Origin: an uncultured Porphyromonas sp.
Lineage (GTDB): Bacteria > Bacteroidota > Bacteroidia > Bacteroidales > Porphyromonadaceae
DNA length: 63,595 nucleotides
Assembly: GCF_905372525.1 (NCBI RefSeq)
Contig: NZ_CAJPPN010000008.1
Span: 1 to 63,595 of the forward strand
Direction of reading: 5' to 3'
Both the position numbers and the translations under genes were made by a program. This document shows positions 52,642 through 62,600 of the stretch, piece after piece. The notes under the pieces were generated by a model. It saw only the letters and a list, made by a program, of their open reading frames with translations, did no database searches and was not told the origin of the DNA. Every line of letters begins with the position of its first letter. Positions within the stretch are counted from its first letter, which is position 1.

Positions 52642-53328
52642 CTAGTAGACATAGATCATAGGGAGCCTTTTCTCCCTGCGTATATCCTTTCTGTTACTTG
52701 TGACTCGCAGGCGTATCTGTCTGAGGACTTGATCCTCTAGGAGAGAATCAACAGGAAGCTCCTCATACGGAGGATAGGAATCATAGACCCTAAGCCTCGT
52801 CCCCTCTGGGTCATAGACGAAGAAGTAGGGAGCGACCATCTGGCCTAGATAAAAAGCCCTGAGAGGCTTTGGCGAAGCTAGGAAGGCACGTATAGGCAGA
52901 GTGCAATCAGAGGAGTCTAGGGGATGAGGTTCTTGGTCATATGGACCTCTAAGCGACCACTCATACCATACGGAGTCGTAGTCCTGAAGGTAAGCGACTC
53001 CTCCCACCACCACTTTAGGGTCGATCAGGCTCCAGACGGAGTGGAGCGATAGGGTATCGAGTACGGGATCAGATAGGCACCTTTTGCTCCTATCGATATT
53101 GACCTCTGGGACGACGACTACCCTCAGGAAGCTGTCTGCCGAGATTCACTGTACCGCTAGGTACTCATCGCGATAGCGATCCATATGATGCTGCAGTTCG
53201 TCCACGAACTGAGCCAAGGAGCGGTAGGGCTTGACGGAGAGCTTCCTACTGAGTAGACAGCAAGAGCACAAACCGTAGAGCAAGAGCAGTATGCCGAGGC
53301 TCCTAGTGAGGTAACGAGGGTAGGTCAT
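52642..53328 (-). pseudogene. Broken family-A lipoprotein gene (single nonsense codon)
   Basis: The frame is continuous over 229 codons except for one TGA at 53146-53148. Before it lies a signal with LLLLYGLCSCC and the segment SLAQFVDELQHHMDRYRDEY; after it ISADSFLRVV and GGVAYLQDYDSVWYE. The intact paralogue at 50293-51003 has Trp (TGG) at that codon, so one G-to-A change (TGG to TGA) ended the gene. The rest has not decayed, which points to a recent event. Confidence 0.85.
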
Positions 53329-53389
53329 TATTCTCTCTCCATAAAATTCAATAGGTCTCTCCTTCAGCTCCAGAGGTTCTCTGGGGTAT

Positions 53390-53845
53390 CTAATTCCTAT
53401 CGTGAGGGGTAGAGAGGTAGTCCCGTAGATGCTGTGGGATCTCTATCTGCCAAGGACTATTCGTGAGGATCGTGTAGCGGGGCCCATCCTCTTCCAGATT
53501 AAGGTACTTGACCACGTAGTCCTGACCCACAACGGCCTGGGCAAAGGTACGCTGTGAGACTTTTTCCGTGATCCACACCCTGATAGGGCCAGACTCAAGC
53601 TCCCCTTCACTATTGTGGTAGTATCCTCGCTGGAGCAGTGTATACTGCAGGCAGTAGCTAGCGCCCTGACGATAGGCTCGAGTGCACGTCCCCCGTAGGT
53701 TCGCCCCATAGAGTAGGACGTCCACACCTCGATGACGAGCAAGTTTATAGGGCACTACGAATGAGAGAGCCGCTAGCCCGATAATCCCAAGCCATAGGAG
53801 TCCTTGAACAAACAAAGGGGGTTCTTTACTCCAAATCATAGCCAT
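53390..53845 (-). CDS. Hypothetical membrane-anchored protein
   Basis: The 151-aa product has one or two N-terminal hydrophobic segments (VQGLLWLGIIGLAALSFVVPY) followed by a beta-rich domain. SYCLQYTLLQRGYYHNSEGE and FAQAVVGQDYVVKYL resemble the DUF3592-like pattern of small envelope proteins. This is a weak resemblance. Its start overlaps the end of the next upstream gene by 20 bp, so the two are translationally linked. Confidence 0.6.
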   Translation of the reverse strand: MAMIWSKEPPLFVQGLLWLGIIGLAALSFVVPYKLARHRGVDVLLYGANLRGTCTRAYRQGASYCLQYTLLQRGYYHNSEGELESGPIRVWITEKVSQRTFAQAVVGQDYVVKYLNLEEDGPRYTILTNSPWQIEIPQHLRDYLSTPHDRN

Positions 53846-54233
53846 CTAGTGACACATTAATTGGTCCGTAGGAAAGTACAAATGGACGATACATCCATCT
53901 GTAGAGTCGTGAGTAGGAACTTAGCAAGCGGACGTCAGGGGAGTAACATCGATAGAAGCCATACCCTGGGGCTCCATACGACGTCGCCTCTCTCCCATAG
54001 AGACTATTATTCTCTTTGGTGATACGACCTTGATATTCTAGGGTGAACCCTATTGCGTGATAGCTATAGCCACCCTTCCCCCCAGCACTGATTCGGGCGG
54101 GTGGCTCATCGATCAAGCACACTCGAGGCTGGCCATACCGGATACAGTCCTCTTTATAGGAAACATTCCGTACGTCGATAAGAACTATTATCCCTACCAG
54201 AATATAGAAGACTAAATAATGCCAGTACTTCAT
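53826..54233 (-). CDS. Hypothetical single-pass membrane protein
   Basis: The 135-aa product has an N-terminal transmembrane helix (YLVFYILVGIIVLIDV) and a tyrosine-rich exported part with YSYHAIGFTLEYQGRITKE. I recognise no family. It overlaps the next gene (53390-53845) by 20 bp and starts 10 bp after a 51-aa lipoprotein gene, so the three are probably one transcript. Confidence 0.6.
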   Translation of the reverse strand: MKYWHYLVFYILVGIIVLIDVRNVSYKEDCIRYGQPRVCLIDEPPARISAGGKGGYSYHAIGFTLEYQGRITKENNSLYGREATSYGAPGYGFYRCYSPDVRLLSSYSRLYRWMYRPFVLSYGPINVSLDGYDLE

Positions 54234-54243
54234 ACCTATTTAC

Positions 54244-54399
54244 TTATATAGGAAGCGCCTCATCCGGGTACAATCCTTCGGCCTGAGACAACTGAGGGAA
54301 GGTACCAAGATCCACCTTATCCTTTGGCTTACTAGATACACTTGTCCTACAGCCACCAAGAATGACACATAGGATGAACAAAAGCAAATATTGCTTCAT
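54244..54399 (-). CDS. Very short lipoprotein (51 aa)
   Basis: The gene begins MKQYLLLFILCVILGGC, a textbook lipoprotein signal with Cys17, and ends TFPQLSQAEGLYPDEALPI before TAA (54244-54246). The mature peptide is only 35 residues. It lies directly upstream of the 53826-54233 gene. Its size puts it below usual annotation cut-offs, but the signal and codon use support it. Function unknown. Confidence 0.65.
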   Translation of the reverse strand: MKQYLLLFILCVILGGCRTSVSSKPKDKVDLGTFPQLSQAEGLYPDEALPI

Positions 54400-54587
54400 A
54401 ATGCACATTACATTATGGTTCATACAAGCGATGATATAGAAGTGAACTGGGCTCTATCTTTTACAACCGCACACAGAAAAGATGGAAGGGGGTAAAGGCA
54501 TAGAGACGAAACTTCTGATAGGAATAAGCACCTTAATGGGGGCGTAATAGATAGGATGACATAGCCATCTAGTATTAGCTAGGCATA

Positions 54588-55091
54588 TTAGTTCTTCCGG
54601 ATCTTCCATGCAGACCGATCCTTCCCCACAATGAGATGTAGGACGTAGAGACCTGCACTCTGGGCTGAGAGATCAAGCATGGTCGTCACGGAGGCAACCT
54701 CCCGTCTCACGACCACTCGACCGAAGAGGTCATAGACCACCAGGACTGCACGCTGCTCAGGGCGATAACCAAGGAATTCGATCGTCAGCTCGCCTTCGGT
54801 GGGGTTGGGGTAAATACGAACCTGACCTCGGTCGATGGTCTCTGTAACATAATCCCGACCACTTAGGTGACGACGATCCGCCTCATCCCTTGGGTCAAGG
54901 TAAGATGTAGCCTGTTGCGTACTATCCGTACTCAATGTACGGAGTCCCTCGGGCTTCTTCGAGCCAACAACTAGCTCACGACGGACTCTATTCCCGGCGG
55001 CATCATAGGCGAAACGTACCCGTCCCTGTCCCATGAGGGGGAGGCTACCCACGGAGAGTAGCAATAGAATAATAAGGTATAGGTTCCTCAT
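54588..55091 (-). CDS. Small T9SS-sorted protein with a single YD-like motif
   Basis: The 167-aa product has a signal peptide (LYLIILLLLSVGSLPLMGQG). The mature protein starts with VRFAYDAAGNRVRRE, which matches an Rhs/YD repeat unit. A linker follows, then a type IX secretion C-terminal domain (about 90-167: RIYPNPTEGELTIEF, YDLFGRVV, SAGLYVLHL, ending KIRKN). Proteins of this layout are often found next to large Rhs genes in Bacteroidetes. The Rhs gene nearby lacks such a sorting domain, so this small protein may help export or anchor it (inference). Confidence 0.82.
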   Translation of the reverse strand: MRNLYLIILLLLSVGSLPLMGQGRVRFAYDAAGNRVRRELVVGSKKPEGLRTLSTDSTQQATSYLDPRDEADRRHLSGRDYVTETIDRGQVRIYPNPTEGELTIEFLGYRPEQRAVLVVYDLFGRVVVRREVASVTTMLDLSAQSAGLYVLHLIVGKDRSAWKIRKN

Positions 55092-55179
55092 AAAGATCCT
55101 TGTTATAGTTAGTTATAGTGAAGCAAATGTAGACATTTCGCCGTAGATGTGACGGGGTTCATCTTATCTCTGCCTAGAA

Positions 55180-55305
55180 GTCGTCTTGCATTAGTCCTCA
55201 GATGAGTGCTTGCTATTGTGGCTTAGTCACCGAAGAGTACAGTACACATAGATCACGTTTATGTGATTGCTCTTCCCTTCGGCGTCTTCGATGTCAGGCT
55301 GACTA
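55180..55305 (-). pseudogene. Second decayed copy of the Rhs C-terminal tip (partial)
   Basis: About 110 bp here are nearly identical to the sequence just downstream of the lipoprotein gene at 56062-56601, which is itself a decayed copy of the Rhs tail. Homology ends near 55180. The reading frame is broken by stops. Confidence 0.6.
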
Positions 55306-55842
55306 TCACCACTTGATCTCGCCATGATACTCCCGAAAGAGGAGGGTTATACTCCTCCGGAAGGGTCTGAGCTCTTGGCCTCGGTACTCGATGGTAGTGA
55401 TACTTCCATCGCGATTAACTTTTGCTCTAATTTCATAGGTCGTATACTGCCGTCCCACATATTGTCCCGTGTAGCCCGGAATTTCGAAGTGTAAAACTCG
55501 CCCTTCTAGCCAGAAGACACCATATGGGTTGAATTTCTTCGTAAACAAGCCTCCGGGAGCAAGTTTCTTCTGCTCAACGTACTCGAAATCGTCATAAGAC
55601 TCCGGCGGTATCGGAATATCTTCATAGGCTAAGCAACGTCCATCTCTAAAGAAGGCTAAGACGGACATCGTCGATCTTTCTGTATACGTATCATATCCGA
55701 AATGATAATAATACCCATCTGTTCGTATGAGTGACCCAGTATAGGGCTCTTGTCGATGTCTTAGAACTGGAGGAGTAAAATCCTTCTTACAGGAACTCAG
55801 TACAACGATGATGAGCAGAGCCCTGATAATCTTCTTTACCAT
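55306..55842 (-). CDS. Putative lipoprotein, candidate immunity protein (copy 2)
   Basis: The 178-aa product starts MVKKIIRALLIIVVLSSC, a lipoprotein signal with Cys18, and is a close paralogue of the gene at 56062-56601. Shared segments include KKDFTPPVLRHRQ, LIRTDGYYYHFGYD and PYGVFWLEGRVLHFEIPGYT. Its ATG overlaps the stop of a decayed Rhs-tail copy as ATGGTAA, exactly as in the intact Rhs-lipoprotein pair. That genetic linkage suggests an immunity or tip-associated role; I recognise no family. Confidence 0.75.
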   Translation of the reverse strand: MVKKIIRALLIIVVLSSCKKDFTPPVLRHRQEPYTGSLIRTDGYYYHFGYDTYTERSTMSVLAFFRDGRCLAYEDIPIPPESYDDFEYVEQKKLAPGGLFTKKFNPYGVFWLEGRVLHFEIPGYTGQYVGRQYTTYEIRAKVNRDGSITTIEYRGQELRPFRRSITLLFREYHGEIKW

Positions 55843-56035
55843 AATGTGTAGGGATTAGGTAAGTAGTATCCGTCATAGAAGTGGCAGGGGCCATCGTGTT
55901 TGGCCCTGAAGTGGGGGGGCACCAAATAGGTCATGAAAGTCGTTTTGCATTAGTCCTCAGATGAGTGCTTGCTATTGTGGCTTAGTCACCGAAGAGTACA
56001 GTCCACATAGATCACAATGCGATTATTCTTCCCTT
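55836..56035 (-). pseudogene. Decayed orphan copy of the Rhs C-terminal tip
   Basis: On the minus strand this stretch corresponds to the last 60-65 codons of the Rhs gene. After correcting one extra G in a run of seven, it reads NDFHDLFGAPHFRAK, then GPCHFYDGYYLPNPYTLW and a stop. The intact gene has NGFHDLFGAPHFKAQ and GPCHFYGGYYLPNPNTLW. Further upstream the match continues around VIYV and the codons for NSERYIRE, interrupted by stop codons. It is a duplicated toxin tip that no longer codes. Confidence 0.8.
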
Positions 56036-56061
56036 CGGAGCCTTCGGTGTCAGGGTGACTA

Positions 56062-56601
56062 TCACCACTTGATCTCGCCATGATACTCTAGAAAGCGGAG
56101 GGTTATTATACTATTCCGGAAGTATCTGGGCTCTTGGCCTCGATAGGCGATGGAAGTGATACTTCCATCGCGATTAACTATTGCACTATTTTCATAGGTC
56201 GTATACTGTCGTCCCACATATTGTCCTGTGTAGCGCGGAATTTCGAGGTGTAAAACCCGTCCTTCTAGCCAGAAGACGCCATATGGGTTGAATTTCTTCG
56301 TAAACCAGCCTCCGGGAGCAAGTATCTTCTGCTCAATGTACTCGAAATAGTCATAAGACTCCGGCGGTATAGGAATATATTTATAGGCTAAGCAACGTCC
56401 ATCTCGAAAGAAGGCCAAGACGGACATCATCCATCCTTTGGTATACTTATCATGTTCGAGATGATAATAATACCCATCTGTTCGTATAAGAGACCCGGTA
56501 TAGGGCACTTGCCGATGTCTTAGAACTGGAGGAGTAAAATCCTTCTTACAGGAACTCAGTACAACGATGATGAGCAGAGTCCAGATGATCTTCTTTACCA
56601 T
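56062..56601 (-). CDS. Putative lipoprotein, candidate Rhs immunity protein (copy 1)
   Basis: The 179-aa product has the lipoprotein signal IIWTLLIIVVLSSC. The body is beta-rich with repeated tyrosines (GYYYHLEHDKYTKG, YVGRQYTTYENSAIV). The start codon overlaps the Rhs stop by 7 bp (ATGGTAA), so translation is coupled. Polymorphic toxin genes are normally followed directly by their immunity gene, and an envelope-anchored immunity protein would fit a toxin acting in the periplasm or membrane. This role is inferred from position; the family is unknown. Confidence 0.78.
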   Translation of the reverse strand: MVKKIIWTLLIIVVLSSCKKDFTPPVLRHRQVPYTGSLIRTDGYYYHLEHDKYTKGWMMSVLAFFRDGRCLAYKYIPIPPESYDYFEYIEQKILAPGGWFTKKFNPYGVFWLEGRVLHLEIPRYTGQYVGRQYTTYENSAIVNRDGSITSIAYRGQEPRYFRNSIITLRFLEYHGEIKW

Positions 56602-59600
56602 AACGTGTTGGGATTAGGTAAGTAGTATCCGCCATAGAAGTGGCAGGGGCCATTGGGTTGGGCCTTGAAGTGGGGGGCACCAAATAGGTCATGAAAGCCG
56701 TTTTGTATGGGCTCTCGGATATAGCGCTCGCTATTTAGGCCCACTCGCCAACCCTTATATCCTACATAGATTACACCCATGCGATAGTTATCTACAGTAC
56801 CACCTATGTAATAATTCCCATCTAAACTCGTCTCTGCTGCAGCTCCTGTGTATAGGAGCATACCGAGGTTTGCACCCTTGAGTTTTCCTGAGGTGATATC
56901 GAAGCGTAGGGCAGCCGTTCGGTACTTATCTCGCTCATGCCCCCCTGCCCTCCAGAGGCCTGGGACGGGAGCCCAAGTATCATTCTCGTAGGTAAGGCGT
57001 CCCCCCCAAGCGCCTGCATACATTTGTCCCGTTTGCTGCCCACCATGGTTATCCAGAAAATAGGTACTTCCAGCACCCAACTCAAAGGACTTGTGCTTAA
57101 CTCCAAGACCATAACCGAAGCGGAACTCATCCATGGTCTCGCCCGAACCTGGTGCTGAGCCATAGACACTCGCCCCATAGCTGAGGCCAGCATTAACGAT
57201 TCCTGAAGCATAGCTAAATGTGACATTCCAGCCAATGCCGACACCATCCGTGCCGAAGCTTATCTGGGGCATGAATCCTAGACTAAAGTTACCCCATAGA
57301 GGGAGACTGACAGTGCTAAAGTTGAGTGCTCCATTGACTGCACCCGAGAGCATGGCAAAGACCAGATTGGGGAAGCTGAAGTGCTTCAGCCCACCAGGAG
57401 TAAGGAGCATTCCTGCTGTGTAGAAGCCCCCACCCATGAGGGCACCCCAGCATGCAGCATCAAGGATGGCTCCAGCTGGTCCTAGGATAGCTGTGAAGAA
57501 GAACTTCCCATTGCGGTCAGTGAAGCGCAACGGATTATTGAGGCAGTAGGAATATCGGTTGAGACTCTGCGTGAAGTCTGGGAGCTGTATATAGGGATCG
57601 GGGCTAAGGAAGCACCCTGTGTAGGGATCATAGAGACGGGCATTCATATTGATGAGCTCAAACTCGGGTAGATGCTCATGACCTGTGAATCCACGACCAA
57701 GGAAAAGCCCTTCACCTTCCTCAAGACGCCCCCACGGAGTATAGTGATAGTGTGCACGTGATATGCCCTGATCATCTACGATATTGGTAATACTTCCAAG
57801 GTAATCCCGAGCAATATAGTAGAGTCTCCACTGCCCACCCTCACGGACGAGGACGGCTGGAGCGGTGTAGGCATCTCCCTGAAGGTAGAGTCGAGCAGTC
57901 GTCTCGCCCTGCTTTGGGCGAGTCTCCTCCTCATACTGGCTACCCCAGTAGTAGAGCTCTCGTAGGAGTGTATCACCATGTTGTATCGTCATCTTTGTCC
58001 GCTCAAGTGCACTATTGTAGTCCCATTGAGCCCGATATTCATCTCCCCATATGGAACTAGCATCCTTCAGTCTAAAGCTCTTGGGACGGTCAAAGGAGGT
58101 ATAATCAGCGATCTGATCAGAAGTTATCCTTGGGAGGAGATCATAGATATCCCTATCGAAGACAGTCGTATCTCTAGCGAAGTAAATGGGGGCAATCTGA
58201 CTCCCAGGATCATCAGGTTTGCCATTCGGAAGATCGGGGGTAACAGGATTGCCTCCAGGTAGGGAGGGCAGATTTGGTGGAAGATTGATACCTGGATGAC
58301 CTTCGATCCTTGTGAGTCGATAGGGATGTCCAGCCTCTTCATAGTGAAAGGAGCAACCTCCCGTCATGGGATTCCCTGTCTCGGATAAGCATCCATTAGG
58401 AGTATAGCTACACTCCCCAGAGGCCCATCGAGTAAGACGATGGAGATTATCGTAGCTGAAAGTCTGTCGTCGTACGGAGTCTTCCACACGCCACTGCCGT
58501 TCTAGGAGGTTGCCCGTCTGAGGGTCAAAGGTATATCGCTCCTCCTGTACAGCCCCCATTGAGCGACCAGTAAGGAGCCCCACGGGATCGTAGCTGTAGG
58601 TACGCTCCTGCCCGCCTGTCCGAGCACGGATCGGGACACCCATATTATTCACGGATAACAGGTGCCAGATGGTATCCTGCTGAGGGCGTAGAGGTGACTG
58701 AAGGAGCGTCATCACATGATGCCCATGCTCATAGATATACAGTTCGGTGAACTCCTCTTCATTTGGAGTGCGATAGGTCAAACGAGCTAGCTCTCCTCCA
58801 CTCCCATAGTAGTAAGTGCGTCGCAGTGTCTTGCTTGGACTAACACCCTCCACTAGGGAGGCAGTCCGTCCGAGGGCATCATAGGTATAACTCTTGAAGC
58901 TCCCGTTCGTTGATCGCTCCTCCGTCAGGCGGCTATAGTTATCATATGTGTAGCTGGTAGAAAAGTCTTTATCTCGCTCTATACGTACGAGTCGTCCATA
59001 GGGATCGGTAACGGTCGTTACGCCTCCATTGGGGGAGGACTTCCGCTCGGTGTGTGTTCCATCTTGGGCATAAGCATATGTGATCTCCCTACGCCCTGAA
59101 CTAGGGTCGTTGAGTGCAGTCTGCCGGCCATAGGTGTCATACTCAAAGCTAGTCACCACATCTCCTGGAGCCGTGATTCGATCGACCTGTCCATCGGGAC
59201 GATAGCTATAGATGATCTTGCCTCCCAGGTCTTCGGAGGAGAGGAGTTCACCCAATTCTCCATAGGTGCGCTTGATGCTGATTCCACCTTTGGTCTCTGT
59301 GATTTGGTTACACTCGCCTCGCTTACCCTGTTGCTGGATGAGCTCATAGGCCCAAGTCGTCGCCCCCCCTGAGGGCTCACGCTGAGCAATCTGTCGCCCA
59401 AACATATCATACTCATGTTCTATCCAAAGAGGCTGTGTCCCGTCCCGATAGGGCAGCGAGGAGCGTACAACACGTCCAGCCCCATCATACATCTTCGCCT
59501 CCCAAAGGATTGAGCCATCATGCTGCTCAGTGCCTGTACGGAGCTCTCGATCGAGTGCATCACAGACCCTGTAGCTAGTCGGAGTACCTGTCCTCCTCTT

Positions 59601-62600
59601 CACAATGGTGTAAGTGCCATCTGGGTGCTGCTCATGGGTCGTACTTGTCACTGTACCATCTGGAGTTGTCTCCTGAGCAATCAATCCAAAGGCATCGTAC
59701 TCTACCCGGGTCATTTGTCCGAGGGGATCGGTAATGCGTCTAGCTCGTCCATGCTTTTCATGGTCTGCGTAGCGAGTCTCCAGCCCGAGGGCATCTCGTG
59801 TGGAGAGCAGATGATGTCCTGTCTCGTCGTATATATAGCTCTTCGTTGATCCCTTAGGTGAGTCATAGTATAGAGTACATTCCGATGTGACATTACCCCA
59901 TCTGTCGTAGGTGGATTGAGTTCGCTGGATCGTCAACTGTGGATTACCATTCAGATACTTATCAATCTCAATAGGTTGGAAGTCGCTGTTATAGGTGTAG
60001 AGGGAGGTGATGGAGCTCTGTCCGCTCTCTTTTTGGGTTATCTCTGTTTGCTCTTCGAGAATTCCTAGATGATAGGAGAAGCCTATCCGATGACGAAGCT
60101 TACGTTCCACAATCTTATTACTCTTCCCATATGCGAGCTTCATATGTGTGGGATACCCTAGCTCATCGTATTGATAATCAGAATGGGAAGAGACACCTTT
60201 AAGATAGTCTTTGTCGACAGACCTACTCAGCAAGAGGTTCCATTCCTTATTCGATCCATACGTCTCCCGATAGTCATAGACCTTACTTTGCAGGAGCGTC
60301 ATGGAGGGGAAATGCCTTGTTTCTTCCTGTGATGGAGCTCCTCGTAACGTGTGTAGGTTCAGAGTGGTCGTCTGTATATGCAGAAGGTAATCCTTCTTTG
60401 TAACGCGACCAAAGCCAACAAACCCCAACCCTAGACGATCTATATAGCCATCTTCGTATGTATAAGAGCTATTTTCGAAGTATGGGATTCCCGTCCCAGA
60501 ATAGTAGGCAAAGGTACTTGTCACTAGACTCCAGGGGGCTCTCACAGGGGCATATCTTTGATCTATGTGAACATTTCCCGTATCCCGATAGGCCTTCGGC
60601 CCCAGCTCCGAGAGCGCATTTAGGTCTTGGTAGTCCTGCTGATGGACGACGCCTCGGCTGTCTATCAGTCCAGCCAAGAGACGCGCATGGGCGAGATTAT
60701 TAAGATATGTGTAGCCCTTGAGTTCCCCACGATTGCCAATGGTGATGAATTGGCTGGGAGCCATGAGATGGCTGATATTCAGAGGCAGGAAAATGACCGC
60801 ATTGCTCCTCTCGTGAGTAGGTAGGGACTGGGGGCGAAGCTTCCCTTGTTCGTTGAGATGAATATCAATCCCATTTTTGTCGTGTATGCGTACAAGGTCA
60901 GCTCGTCCATCATGATTCACATCTAGGAGTATGAGTTGATCATTCTTATCCGTAGAGTCCTCCCGCTGATAGACAGGAAAATGAGTGTAATGGAAGCCCG
61001 AACCCGTATTGATATAATATCCCCATTGATTTCCATGGTCAATACGCTCTCTGCGACAGATCGTTGTGTCTTCTCTAGGGCGAGGGATACTCTGGAGCAT
61101 GAGACTATCTTCAGGGATAGGAACAGCATCTTTAGGCACACGCTCCCAGACCTCTTTATACCCTGAGAATGCAACCGGACAGAGGGCATCAATTAGTCCA
61201 TCTCCATTGAGATCACCCCATAAGAGATCCTGACTTGAGGGAGAGATGCCCCCACTACCCTGCGAGTAGTCCTTGCCTCGGAGGAGAGCTGTACCCTGAG
61301 CGTTGAAGTGATATCGTTCGATCGTATTGGATACCGTCGATAGGCAAAGTTCTGTCGATCCATCTCCATCGAGATCCATTGCTGTCAGGGAGCTTCCCTG
61401 CAGGGGGGAGAGGTTGAGCACCCAATCTTGTTGATAGGTAACACTCCCTTGTTGGAGATTCACTAAGAGGAGTGTAGGCGTGGCATCCTTCTCTTCCACG
61501 GTCTTGTTGTAGGTAACGATAGCCAGCTGAGTAGAGCCGTCCCCACAGAACTGCCCCCAGAGCGTATGTAGATACCTCGGACTGGTGTAGGACTTGTTCT
61601 CTACGACACCCTTGACTGTGACTCTAAACGACCTCTTTAGTGTGAGTCCCTGCTTCCCTCTTCGGTTAATTTCGTAAACCTCTACCCTAAGTGAGGTCTT
61701 CTTTCTATCCTCTGTCAGATTGAGGTTAAGCTTGACTACCTCATCAATTCCATCTCCATCAGTATCTACAGCCTGAGCCCCAAAGAAGCCCTCTCCAACC
61801 TCTAGGTGGAGAACACTTGAATGAAGCCTCTGTAGATGAGGGACAATTAAGATCTGTTGCTTTGGATCATACATACTCCCATAGAGATCCTCTCTTGGCC
61901 ATCGAAGATTAATTACTTTCCGGGTGTAGGTCTCGAAGCGGGGATAGAGCAGCATTCCATCTCCCATCTGCCCTGTGGTGAAGTGTCCTCTGAGAGCAAC
62001 CATCTCGTACTTATAGAGATCGATATGCTCCTCTAGATACTTACTCTGCTGGGTTTGCAGATGTTCCTCGTAGGGATCCTCTGGTGAGGGATATTCCTCC
62101 TTATAGGTGCAAGTAATCGGGTGAAGAGATATCCCCTCAGAGCTATAGTCGATTTGTCTCAGTAGGTTTGTCCCAGCAGCCCATCGATGGCTGAGTGTAT
62201 AGGTCGCAAGCAGTGTCGTTCCATCATATGAGTGAATGCTCCGAAGTATAAGTCCCCTACGTATCGCCACACCTCGCACATAGTGTTCGGTGGTATCCTG
62301 ACGAGCTTCGTAGGTGAAGGTAAGGCTGCCTGTCGTGCCGAGTAGAGGTACCCCGTCTCCAATGTTAGTCCCCTGCCCAAAGGTGACCCTAGAGAGATAA
62401 GGGGTGTGCTCATGAATCTGGTAGTCATATAGTTGTACACGACCTCTCAGGTCAATTTTCCTCCGACAGACATAGGTGCCTAGATCGAGAGGCTCCAGCA
62501 TCTCATATAGGGCTATTGTCCCATCTGGGAAACGAGCCTCATAGCTTCGAGTGTCTGGGATATAGCGCACGAGTATCTTGCCTTGCTCGGTGATGTAGGG

